From Kangiella sp. (lineage in GTDB: Bacteria > Pseudomonadota > Gammaproteobacteria > Enterobacterales > Kangiellaceae), in NCBI GenBank assembly GCA_028284185.1, contig JANQSG010000024.1, forward strand, positions 44,441 to 108,440: a stretch of DNA of 64,000 nt, in the 5' to 3' direction. Shown here one piece after another: positions 43,716 through 51,655 of this stretch. The notes beneath the pieces are model-generated. The model did not search any database. It worked only from the letters and a program-made list of their open reading frames with translations, and had not been told where the DNA came from. How positions within the stretch are numbered: the stretch's first letter is position 1; every line of letters starts with the position of its first letter. Both the position numbers and the translations under genes were made by a program.

Positions 43716-45056
43716 TTACAAAATAAAGCGGCTTAGATCTTCATTGTCGGCTAGCTCGGCTAACTGTTGGTTTACATAGTTGGCGTCGATAATCAGTTTT
43801 TCACCACTATCAGTGGCTTCAAATGAAACTTCTTCCAGCAACCGTTCCATGACGGTATGTAAGCGTCGCGCGCCAATATTTTCCGTACGCTCATTGACCT
43901 GAAAAGAAAATTCGGCAATACGTTCGATACCGGAATTGGTAAATTCGATCTGCTTACCTTCAGTTGCCAATAAAGCTTCATATTGCTTGGTTAAGGCTGC
44001 ATCCGGTTCGGTTAATATACGTTTAAAGTCTTCAGTGGTAAGGGCACGAAGTTCTACTCGTATCGGTAGACGGCCTTGCAACTCCGGAATAAGATCTGAT
44101 GGTTTAGCTAAGTGAAAAGCACCGGAGGCAATAAATAAAATATGGTCAGTTTTGATCATGCCATATTTGGTGCTGACCGTTGAGCCTTCGACTAATGGCA
44201 ATAAATCACGTTGTACCCCTTCGCGCGATACGCCTCCCTCAGTGTTTTCGCCACGTTTAGCGACTTTATCGATCTCATCTAAAAATACGATACCGTGTTG
44301 TTCGACCGCTTCAACTGCCTTGACCTTTAATTCTTCCTGATCGATCAATTTAGCCGCCTCTTCTTCTGTTAGCAACTTCATGGCAGCTTTAACTTTCAGC
44401 TTGCGCTTTTTGGTTTTTGATGGCGTCATATTTTGGAACATGGACTGCAATTGACTGGTCATATCTTCCATACCCGGTGGTGCCATAATATCGATACCAA
44501 CGGCCATTTGTGCCACATCAATCTCAATTTCACGATCATCCAGGTCGCCCTGGCGCAATTTTTTGCGGAATATTTGGCGGGCGGAAGAATCTTCCGGGGT
44601 TTTTTCATCGTCTTCCCACGGAGAGTCGGTAGCGCTTGAACGAGCGGGAGGCAATAAAGCATCCAGCACTTTTTCTTCAGCGGCATCAATTGCCCGGTTT
44701 TGTTGCTTTTCCATTTCCTGTTCACGTAGCATCTTAAAGGCCGCATCAACCAAATCACGGATAATCGATTCAACATCACGCCCTACATAGCCGACTTCGG
44801 TAAATTTGGTCGCTTCAATTTTAATAAAAGGGGCATTGGCTAGCTTTGCCAAACGGCGGGCAATTTCTGTTTTACCGACACCTGTTGGGCCAATCATTAG
44901 GATGTTCTTTGGAGTAATTTCGTTGCGTAGATCTTCTGCCACTTGCATGCGGCGCCAGCGGTTACGCAAAGCAATGGCCACCGAACGTTTTGCGCCTTGC
45001 TGGCCAACAATGTGTTTATCCAGTTCGTGGACGATTTCACGAGGAGTCATCGACAT
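43716..45056 (-). CDS. hslU: ATP-dependent protease ATPase subunit HslU
   Basis: HslU unfolds substrates for the HslV peptidase. The 446-residue AAA+ protein has [17 protein letters not shown], Walker [10 protein letters not shown], the pore motif region [12 protein letters not shown], the I-domain (about 105-245), Walker [10 protein letters not shown], and a C-terminal end LSRFIL that docks into HslV. The intergenic distance to hslV (209 bases) is unusually long and holds a palindromic repeat. Confidence 0.98.
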   Translation of the reverse strand: MSMTPREIVHELDKHIVGQQGAKRSVAIALRNRWRRMQVAEDLRNEITPKNILMIGPTGVGKTEIARRLAKLANAPFIKIEATKFTEVGYVGRDVESIIRDLVDAAFKMLREQEMEKQQNRAIDAAEEKVLDALLPPARSSATDSPWEDDEKTPEDSSARQIFRKKLRQGDLDDREIEIDVAQMAVGIDIMAPPGMEDMTSQLQSMFQNMTPSKTKKRKLKVKAAMKLLTEEEAAKLIDQEELKVKAVEAVEQHGIVFLDEIDKVAKRGENTEGGVSREGVQRDLLPLVEGSTVSTKYGMIKTDHILFIASGAFHLAKPSDLIPELQGRLPIRVELRALTTEDFKRILTEPDAALTKQYEALLATEGKQIEFTNSGIERIAEFSFQVNERTENIGARRLHTVMERLLEEVSFEATDSGEKLIIDANYVNQQLAELADNEDLSRFIL

Positions 45057-45078
45057 AATAGTATTCTCTTTCTTTTTG

Positions 45079-45147
45079 CCTAAAGCAGTATCTTTAGGGT
45101 GGATTCCTGCTTACCTAAAGGTACTTCCTTTGGTCGTTCGTAGGAAT
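45079..45147. repeat. Palindromic element in the hslV-hslU gap
   Basis: A stem CCTAAAG/CTTTAGG (45079-45085, 45092-45098) is followed by a longer hairpin. ATTCCTGC (45103-45110) pairs with GTAGGAAT (45140-45147) with one mismatch, around an inner CCTAAAGG/CCTTTGG stem. hslV and hslU are normally separated by a few bases, so this is probably an inserted dispersed repeat that could change the expression ratio of the two subunits. Confidence 0.65.
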
Positions 45148-45265
45148 TTCATTTATCTAAAATATTATTAACTTGGATTTTTTAGTGAGTACAAGGAAAC
45201 AATTTGGGAAGCCTATTATCAATAGGTGAGCAAATTGATGACAAAGTAATCGCTAAAAAAGATAG

Positions 45266-45805
45266 TTAATAAGCAAGTTCTTCAATGGTTTGATTGTGGT
45301 TTGTATAAATGCAGATATCGCCCGCAATGGTCAGGCTGGTTTCCACAATTTCACGCGCACTCAAATCAGTTTTCTGCAACAAAGCACTGGCTGCTGACTG
45401 GGCAAAAGCACCGCCAGAACCAATTGCAATCAAATCATTTTCAGGCTGGATCACATCACCATTACCAGTAATGATTAATGAATGTTCTTTATCCGCAACT
45501 GCCAATAGGGCTTCTAACTTGCGTAAAGCACGATCCGTACGCCAGTCTTTGGCCAATTCCACCGCAGCACGCATTAACTTGCCGCCATGAGATTCCAATT
45601 TAGCTTCAAAACGCTCGAACAGGGTAAAAGCATCAGCCGTTCCGCCAGCAAAACCAGCAATTATCTGATCATTGTATAAACGACGTACTTTACGTGCGTT
45701 GCCTTTCATAATGGTATTACCAAGCGATACTTGACCATCGCCACCGATCACCACTTTGCCATTACGACGCACTGATAAAATAGTGGTTCCACGATATTGT
45801 TCCAC
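45266..45805 (-). CDS. hslV: ATP-dependent protease peptidase subunit HslV
   Basis: HslV is the proteasome-like threonine peptidase of the HslVU complex. The N-terminus is [14 protein letters not shown]: a six-residue propeptide is removed to expose the catalytic Thr7. Other segments are [20 protein letters not shown], with the catalytic Lys, and [17 protein letters not shown]. The product is 179 aa. It lies 79 bases after the ftsN-like gene on the same strand. Confidence 0.97.
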   Translation of the reverse strand: MEQYRGTTILSVRRNGKVVIGGDGQVSLGNTIMKGNARKVRRLYNDQIIAGFAGGTADAFTLFERFEAKLESHGGKLMRAAVELAKDWRTDRALRKLEALLAVADKEHSLIITGNGDVIQPENDLIAIGSGGAFAQSAASALLQKTDLSAREIVETSLTIAGDICIYTNHNQTIEELAY

Positions 45806-45884
45806 TAGGGACTCCTATTTCTGGAAAAAGCTTATTTTTAGGGTTAGAGGATATGTGGGGGCTAGAAAATAATATTCAAGAAAT

Positions 45885-46433
45885 TTACCAAATCTGACAA
45901 TCATTAAAGTCATTATTTTGTAGCTTATGACGGTCACTTTCGGCGGCGCGTTTGGAGCTATAGGGGCCGAGGCGAACGCGATACCAGCCGTCTTTTTCAC
46001 TAACTTCCGCTTGCAGGCCGATAAAAGCGATTTGTGCCTTCATGGATTCAGCGTGTTCCAATACTTTGGAGGCGCCGCATTGCATGACATAGCGTTTATC
46101 CGAGTTTGTAATGACTACCGGATCTTTTTCCACTTCTAATTCTTTATTGGTCAGCATTTTATGATAATCAAGTTGCTCATCGGTTTGCTGGTTGGTGTTA
46201 GTGTTTTGTTTGTTAGCAGAAGGTTTTTTTTCAGTCATCTGCTCAGACTTTTTTGTTGGAATCAGGTTTTTTAGGGTGTCTGGTTGAGTCATAAACAGCC
46301 AGATACCAACGGCAGTTAAAGTCAGTAAAATACCGCCAAAGAAAAATAGCATTGGAGAAGATTGCTTTTTGGCAGTTGTTTTTTTACGCAATGTTCGGGT
46401 ATTTTTGCGTTTATTGGTTTTTCGGGTTGCCAC
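45885..46433 (-). CDS. ftsN: SPOR-domain cell division protein FtsN
   Basis: FtsN is a late divisome protein that triggers septal peptidoglycan synthesis. The 182-residue product has a basic cytoplasmic N-terminus (RKTNKRKNTRTLRKKTTAKK) and one membrane helix (about 28-50). A short disordered periplasmic linker (about 51-100) rich in Lys and Asn/Gln, and a C-terminal SPOR domain (about 108-182) with YVMQCGASKVLEHAESMKAQI and WYRVRLGPYSSKRAAES, follow. The linker is much shorter than in E. coli (319 aa). Position between priA and hslV supports the assignment. Confidence 0.88.
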   Translation of the reverse strand: MATRKTNKRKNTRTLRKKTTAKKQSSPMLFFFGGILLTLTAVGIWLFMTQPDTLKNLIPTKKSEQMTEKKPSANKQNTNTNQQTDEQLDYHKMLTNKELEVEKDPVVITNSDKRYVMQCGASKVLEHAESMKAQIAFIGLQAEVSEKDGWYRVRLGPYSSKRAAESDRHKLQNNDFNDCQIW

Positions 46434-46561
46434 TGACTTTTATCCTGCTCGCTCAACTTAAAATTACAGTTCTATTCTAGTGGTTTCTTATCGCAGCGCC
46501 AAATGATAAGTCGGGAAATTTAAGTAAAAATTTGTCATGGTCGTTGTAAATCAGCTTTGAA

Positions 46562-48757
46562 CTAGAAAACTTCCTGTGGATCCACATCAATCGACCAGCG
46601 AACCTTTTTTGCCATTGGTAAAGTTTCAATTACTTCTAAACTGGCATTAAGCACTTGTTGCAATTGTTTTTTATTAGCAGCCTGCAATAAAAGCTGGACA
46701 CGCATTTTTCCGGCACGTTTGACCATCGGTGCTGGATAGGGGCCATAAACCTCTAATTGTGAATATTGCTTAAAAACATTGGCCGCATCCTGTAAGAAGG
46801 CCATTGGTTGTTCCAGTTGATTGGCTTGGGCTCGAATTAAAACTTGTGCGGAATAAGGCGGAAGTTGTGCTGTTTTACGTTCAGCTAACATCTGTTTACT
46901 AAGCTCTTGATAATTCTGAGTAAAAAGATTGACCAGTAAGGGGTGATCGGGATGATGACTTTGAATGATGATTTCACCTTTGGCTTGGCCGCGTCCTGCT
47001 CGTCCTGCCACCTGAGTCAATAATTGGGCGGTACGCTCGGTAGCGCGATAGTCGGCACTAAACAGACAACCATCAATATCAATCACTGCAACCAAAGTTA
47101 AATTCGGAAAATGATGACCTTTGGCTAACATTTGAGTGCCGACGATAATGTCCGCTTTCCCCTGATTAATTTCATCAATAATAGTATGCATGGCATCTTT
47201 GCGGCGGGTGCTGTCGCGATCTACTCGTACGATTTGTTTATCGGGGAACAGGGATTTTAATGCTTCTTCCAGCCGCTCGGTGCCAAGCCCAATTGGTAAC
47301 AGCTGTTCCGACTGGCAGTTGGGACAGGATTTAGGAATAAAAATCTGTCGGTCACAATGATGACAATGGAGACGTTTAAGTTGTTGATGCAGGGTCATAT
47401 TGCGATCACATCGATTACACTCAGCCAGCCAGCCGCAATCATGACACAGCATACTGGGTGCAAAACCGCGGCGATTCAAAAAGATCAGGCATTGCTGACC
47501 TTTCGCCAAATGGGTTTCAATATGCTCTTTTAAGGGCTGCGAGATACCTTGATTGAGTGGCCTTTGCCGTACATCAAAAATTTTGCTGTGCGGTGCCTGG
47601 GCATTGGCGGCGCGACGGGTCAGACTTAAACGCTTGAACTTGCCTTGCTCCACATTAAACTGGGATTCCATCGAAGGTGTAGCCGAACCCAGTACAATGG
47701 GAATATCCAATTGCTGCGCTCTAAACAAAGCCAAGTCACGTGCGGAATAGCGAAAGCCTTGCTGCTGTTTAAAGGATAGATCATGTTCTTCGTCAATAAT
47801 GATCAGACCCAGGTTTTTAAAGGGTGTAAAGAGTGCCGAGCGAGTGCCTATAACAATTGAAGTAAGTCCTTGCTTAGTCTTTAGCCATTGGTTCAAGCGT
47901 TGTTTGTCGGTCATACCCGAATGGAGCATGGCAATAGGGCAGTTAAAGCGCGTTTCAAAGCGGCTTAGTGTTTGTGGGGTTAAGCCAATTTCAGGGACTA
48001 ATACCAAAACCTGTTTTTGCCGTTCTAACTGCTGGGCAATGGCTCTTAAATAGACTTCGGTTTTACCACTGGAGGTTACACCATCCAGTAAAAAAGGCTG
48101 GAAGCTATCCTGTTTGGCATAAATTTGCGCCAGTGCTTGATGCTGTTCTTTATTCGGCTCAAGCTCGGTTGGATTGACTAAATTTCCTGTTAGTGGCGTA
48201 TTTTGTGCGCTGAGCTGTAGTTGTTCAAACCAGCCTTTACTCGCTAGTTTTTTCAAGTCGGAAGCTGTAAAACTATTTTTCTGTAGCAACTGGGCGTTGA
48301 TTTTTCCCTGATGAGCTTTAGCCAATTGTAAAATTTTCTGCTGTTTTACTGCATTAGTTGCAGGAACGGCTAATTGGCCTGCTTCGGTTAATTGCCAGTA
48401 ATATTCTGGAGTTAACTGGGCAGCGGTTCCTTTGGTTAATAAACTCGGCAAGCAGGCATTAAAAACTTCGCCAATGGGGTGCTGATAATAACTGGCAGCC
48501 CATTGAATTAGCTTAAATAAATGTGGGTCGCATAACGGCTTATCATCAATAACTGCTTTAATGGGCTTTATCTGCTCAGGACTTAATGAAGTTTTTTTAG
48601 GAAAATCAACAACATAAGAAATTACTTCCTGTCTGCCAAAAGGTACTAGCAGCCGTCCACCTAATACTGGCGATTGGCTTTGGGTATAGCTGTAGTCGAA
48701 CTGGCGGCGCAACGGAACTGGCACTGCCACTCGAACCAGGCGCTTTGGCTTGGACAT
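46562..48757 (-). CDS. priA: Primosomal protein N' (replication restart helicase PriA)
   Basis: PriA recognises stalled forks and reloads the replisome. The 731-residue protein has an N-terminal 3'-end-binding domain (about 1-105), Walker A as DGVTSSGKTEVYL, the DEEH box in IIDEEHDLSFKQQ, and eight zinc-binding cysteines in the CHDCGWLAECNRC and CHHCDRQ...CPNC region. Helicase motifs VGTQMLAKGHHF and QVAGRAGRG are also intact. In E. coli priA is next to rpmE; here an accessory block of about 5.5 kb lies between them. Confidence 0.97.
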   Translation of the reverse strand: MSKPKRLVRVAVPVPLRRQFDYSYTQSQSPVLGGRLLVPFGRQEVISYVVDFPKKTSLSPEQIKPIKAVIDDKPLCDPHLFKLIQWAASYYQHPIGEVFNACLPSLLTKGTAAQLTPEYYWQLTEAGQLAVPATNAVKQQKILQLAKAHQGKINAQLLQKNSFTASDLKKLASKGWFEQLQLSAQNTPLTGNLVNPTELEPNKEQHQALAQIYAKQDSFQPFLLDGVTSSGKTEVYLRAIAQQLERQKQVLVLVPEIGLTPQTLSRFETRFNCPIAMLHSGMTDKQRLNQWLKTKQGLTSIVIGTRSALFTPFKNLGLIIIDEEHDLSFKQQQGFRYSARDLALFRAQQLDIPIVLGSATPSMESQFNVEQGKFKRLSLTRRAANAQAPHSKIFDVRQRPLNQGISQPLKEHIETHLAKGQQCLIFLNRRGFAPSMLCHDCGWLAECNRCDRNMTLHQQLKRLHCHHCDRQIFIPKSCPNCQSEQLLPIGLGTERLEEALKSLFPDKQIVRVDRDSTRRKDAMHTIIDEINQGKADIIVGTQMLAKGHHFPNLTLVAVIDIDGCLFSADYRATERTAQLLTQVAGRAGRGQAKGEIIIQSHHPDHPLLVNLFTQNYQELSKQMLAERKTAQLPPYSAQVLIRAQANQLEQPMAFLQDAANVFKQYSQLEVYGPYPAPMVKRAGKMRVQLLLQAANKKQLQQVLNASLEVIETLPMAKKVRWSIDVDPQEVF

Positions 48758-49004
48758 GCAGTATAAGATTTCAGGAAGAATGATGTTTTATGTGCTAAGC
48801 ATAAGCAGACATGAGCAAAGTGGCAACTGGCTTGGATGAAATTATCGGACAAGATTCAGTTGAAGTAATGATTACTGGTCAGACTAGTGATTGTAAAAAA
48901 GTCTGATAGTCTTAGCTGAGCAACTATATATTGCTAATTTTTATATTAAAAAACACTATATGTGCGGGATCGTGCATTAGTGATAATCCATATGGGGGTG
49001 ACAA

Positions 49005-49325
49005 ATGAAAATCGGTAGTATCGCATTCTTGGTAGGTCTGGTTTTGGCTATCGTAGGTGCTTTTGTAGACGTAAGCTGGTTCCCGGCTTTATTAGTGGTT
49101 CTTGGTTTAGTTATCGGTTTCTTAAACGTATCTGGCGGGGAGTCGCGTCGTTTCTTAATTGCCTGTATTGCTTTCATGATGGCGTCAACGGCTTTATACC
49201 CAATTGACAATTTATTGGGCTTAGGTGGCACTATTGGCGAAATCATGCATAACATTGGCTATCTGGTAGGTGCTGCTGCATTGTTAGTAGCGGTAATGTC
49301 ATTGTTTGATATGAGCAAAGATTGA
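49005..49325 (+). CDS. Small integral membrane protein, unknown
   Basis: A 106-residue protein that is nearly all hydrophobic, with about four membrane segments (about 5-20, 25-42, 50-68 and 82-100) and short Gly/Asp loops. A GGGGGTGACAA ribosome site precedes the ATG. I do not recognise a family. It is followed by a terminator and is read separately from the chaperone-usher-like genes. Predicted inner membrane; no function can be proposed. Confidence 0.75.
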   Translation: MKIGSIAFLVGLVLAIVGAFVDVSWFPALLVVLGLVIGFLNVSGGESRRFLIACIAFMMASTALYPIDNLLGLGGTIGEIMHNIGYLVGAAALLVAVMSLFDMSKD

Positions 49326-49379
49326 TTAAGTACGAATAACTTCAATAAAAATACAATAATAACAAATAGTTAGAATATT

Positions 49380-49404
49380 AAAGCGGCTTTAGGCCGCTTT
49401 TTTT
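49380..49404 (+). terminator. Terminator after the small membrane protein gene
   Basis: A perfect 8-bp stem (AAAGCGGC with GCCGCTTT) with loop TTTAG and a T-run, 55 bases after the stop codon. It isolates the downstream chaperone-usher-like cluster. Confidence 0.93.
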
Positions 49405-49485
49405 ATGGATGCTACCTATTGGTAATTATTTGTCTATCGAGGATAGCTGAAAGGTAAATTAGTGTAAAAAAAATTGACATTTTAA

Positions 49486-49513
49486 TTGATCTTGATGAAT
49501 TTTTGGTTAAAAT
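49486..49513 (+). promoter_or_regulatory. Putative promoter of the chaperone-usher-like cluster
   Basis: TTGATC (49486-49491) and TAAAAT (49508-49513) are 16 bases apart, about 75 bases before the first subunit gene. An overlapping TTGACA (49474-49479) has no -10 at correct spacing. The two phased direct repeats lie between this promoter and the gene. Confidence 0.55.
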
Positions 49514-49527
49514 GCGCACCAAGTCAC

Positions 49528-49563
49528 ATTTGCATTGCTCGAAAAGTCGTATTTGCATTGCTC
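49528..49563 (+). repeat. Two direct copies of ATTTGCATTGCTC spaced 23 bp
   Basis: Exact 13-base copies begin at 49528 and 49551, 23 bp apart, near two DNA helical turns. They lie just upstream of the first subunit gene and downstream of the putative -10, inside the 5' leader. They may bind a regulator on one face of the DNA or act in the RNA. Confidence 0.8.
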
Positions 49564-49586
49564 ATTTTTAAGAGGTGCCCAAGATT

Positions 49587-50141
49587 ATGATTAATTTAAG
49601 AAAAGCGCTACTAGTTACTGTTATCTCTGCTAGTTTAGCGGTAATTCCAGCTCCATCGGTAAAGGCAGCAACGTTAGACGTTGATGTTGATATTCACTTC
49701 CCACAAATTGTAGTTTTGTATGCCTATACTAATATAGAGCTATCAATTACTACGGCTGGATTAGCGGATGCTTTACACACAGGTGCGACTGTTAGTGGTT
49801 CTGATGCTACTTTGGCTGATGCTTTGCCTAATAACACCACAGGCATAACCGATATGACTACTGCTATTGATCTTGATATTGCCTCTGATACTCAGTTTGA
49901 CTTGAATGCTGATCCAGTTATGACACTGAATAATGCTTTTGGTGTACGCTCTTTAGGTTATACGGGTTATAGTGCAACTGTTTCGACCACAGGTACTGAA
50001 TTAATATCACCTACTGTTACCACTCCTGCAAATACTGGTTTAACTCTATCAACTGGTAATCTTAGCTATACTGTGGATTTAGATGCGGTTACAGGAACAG
50101 CAGCGAGCGGTACTTTTACCATCACAGTGACTGGTACTTAA
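49587..50141 (+). CDS. Secreted beta-rich protein, putative fimbrial subunit
   Basis: A 184-residue exported protein. ATG 49587 is chosen: AGAGG (49571-49575) lies 11 bases upstream and it starts a good signal peptide (about 1-27, cut near VKA/AT). The mature protein has no cysteine, is rich in Thr, Ala, Gly, Ser and Asp, and reads as alternating beta-strands. Its last strand (SGTFTITVTG) resembles the C-terminal edge strand of chaperone-usher pilins. No named pilin family is recognised. First gene of a block with a PapD-like chaperone and an usher-like protein, so it is the best candidate for the major surface subunit; this is inference from context. Confidence 0.7.
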   Translation: MINLRKALLVTVISASLAVIPAPSVKAATLDVDVDIHFPQIVVLYAYTNIELSITTAGLADALHTGATVSGSDATLADALPNNTTGITDMTTAIDLDIASDTQFDLNADPVMTLNNAFGVRSLGYTGYSATVSTTGTELISPTVTTPANTGLTLSTGNLSYTVDLDAVTGTAASGTFTITVTGT

Positions 50142-50159
50142 TCTTATTTAAAGATCAAT

Positions 50160-50780
50160 ATGAGTTTACTCAAGAAAAAGCTGAGTTTTTTTTACTCGGC
50201 TTTTTTTTCGTCAATTTTTATAGTCTTTGCGTCTAGCGCTTATGGTGATGTTATTTGCAGAGGTTTTGATCGATCAGAAACCGTTAGCCGTAACCAAATT
50301 GCTTCTGGGGGCGGAGGTAGTTCTGAACGGGCCTTTACTACTGGCTCTAAAGCTATGGTTGGTGTGTTAAATGGTAGTATTGATCTTAATATTAGCCTGG
50401 ATGCAGAGTCTTTTGCTCATGGTATTGTCACAGAAACCACTGGCTTTATCTGGCAAGTAACCTCAAGAAGTAGCGATAATGTAACCGGGTTTATTACCGC
50501 AGATTACCAATTTAATGGTTTGGTCAATGGCGATAATAAAATTTGTAATGGCCCCACTTCATGTATACAAGTTTTAGATATTACTCCAATTAGCACTCAA
50601 CATGCCCATAGAGGCAATGGAACTATACGTCGTGCACGTGAGCGAATTCGTATTCGTATGGATGTTACAGGGGTTACCAATAATGGAACCCATGTTGGAA
50701 ATTTACAAATGCAGTTATTTAATGGACCTAATGCAGATGGTTCAGGTCGGGTAAATTTAAATTGCGATAGAATACGCTAA
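50160..50780 (+). CDS. Secreted protein, putative minor fimbrial subunit or tip protein
   Basis: A 206-residue exported protein with a signal peptide (about 1-29, cut near AYG/DV). The mature part has four cysteines (VICRG, ICNGPTSC, LNCDR), suggesting two disulfides. It has a Gly-rich patch near its start (SGGGGSS), a basic stretch RRARERIRIRMD, and otherwise beta-type sequence. I recognise no family. It lies 18 bases after the first subunit gene and 21 before the chaperone gene, so it is part of one operon. A minor subunit or adhesin is an inference. Confidence 0.68.
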   Translation: MSLLKKKLSFFYSAFFSSIFIVFASSAYGDVICRGFDRSETVSRNQIASGGGGSSERAFTTGSKAMVGVLNGSIDLNISLDAESFAHGIVTETTGFIWQVTSRSSDNVTGFITADYQFNGLVNGDNKICNGPTSCIQVLDITPISTQHAHRGNGTIRRARERIRIRMDVTGVTNNGTHVGNLQMQLFNGPNADGSGRVNLNCDRIR

Positions 50781-50801
50781 AATTTTAAGGGATCTTTTTA
50801 T

Positions 50802-51632
50802 ATGCGAATTATTAAATTTATAGCTCTTTGTACATTATTGACTGCTTCAGTAGTAATTGCTGCTCAAAAACGGTTGCAACCTAAATTAGCTATTTCACCG
50901 CCACGATTAGAGTTATATCCCGAACAAAGCCGCAAAGGTGAAAGTATTACGGTACTGAATTTGGGCAATATGCCAATGAAGGTTCAGGTCAGTGCTCAGA
51001 ACTGGGATCTGGATGAGCTTAATCAATTTCGTGCTTTGCCATCTACCGAGCAAAGTCTTGACCAGTGGCTAATTGTTAATCCGGTGCGTTTGGTCATTCC
51101 AGCAAATAGTCAGCAGACGGTTCGTTTAGCAGTACGTCCACGGGTAAAACCGGAAGCTGGAGAGCATCGGGCTATGGTATTTTTCAGACAAATGCCAGAA
51201 GAGAATCAAGAATCACAGGTAAATTTTAATGTGGGTGTTCCAATTTATGCCTATTTTGGTGAGGTGGAGCGTAAAGCAAAGATTCATTCGGTAAGTTTTA
51301 ACCAGCAGAATCATGCAGTCATTATGGATGTTAGTAACATGGGTAATGCCTATGTGCGACCTCGGGGTGTTTACGCCATAATGCATAAAAAGGATTTGGA
51401 TAAAGGAACAGAACTTTTGGAGTTGTTGGATCTTGATAATGAAATTATTGATGATGAGCGTATTATTGATAGCGGTAAATTTGCATCGCAGCCAGTATTT
51501 GCACCCGAGCGTCGCCAATTGAATCATCAGATCCTATTAAAAGAAAAGATTAAGGAGCCTTATGTGATTGGAATAAAGGTGGATATAGCAGGACAAATAA
51601 TTACAAAAACGTTTGATATTTCTATACGCTAA
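50802..51632 (+). CDS. PapD-like periplasmic fimbrial chaperone
   Basis: A 276-residue exported chaperone. A signal peptide (about 1-20) precedes a PapD-like N-terminal immunoglobulin domain with LAISPPRLELYPEQSRKGESITVLNLGN, LIVNPVRLVIPANSQQTVRLAVRP and GEHRAMVFFRQMP. This matches the G1 strand and donor region of pilus chaperones. A second beta domain (about 145-276) follows but is less typical. Chaperones of this kind hold pilin subunits by donor-strand complementation and deliver them to an outer-membrane usher. The usher-like gene starts 23 bases downstream. Confidence 0.87.
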   Translation: MRIIKFIALCTLLTASVVIAAQKRLQPKLAISPPRLELYPEQSRKGESITVLNLGNMPMKVQVSAQNWDLDELNQFRALPSTEQSLDQWLIVNPVRLVIPANSQQTVRLAVRPRVKPEAGEHRAMVFFRQMPEENQESQVNFNVGVPIYAYFGEVERKAKIHSVSFNQQNHAVIMDVSNMGNAYVRPRGVYAIMHKKDLDKGTELLELLDLDNEIIDDERIIDSGKFASQPVFAPERRQLNHQILLKEKIKEPYVIGIKVDIAGQIITKTFDISIR

Positions 51633-51655
51633 TCAAGTTTTGAAGTTGACTGCTT

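Noticed and set aside
44433..44790. Reading frames opposite hslU
   Set aside because: They are out-of-frame shadows of a highly conserved gene and lack ribosome sites.
45266..45805. HslV with the catalytic Thr not at position 2
   Set aside because: A six-residue propeptide before TTILSVRR is common in this family and is removed.
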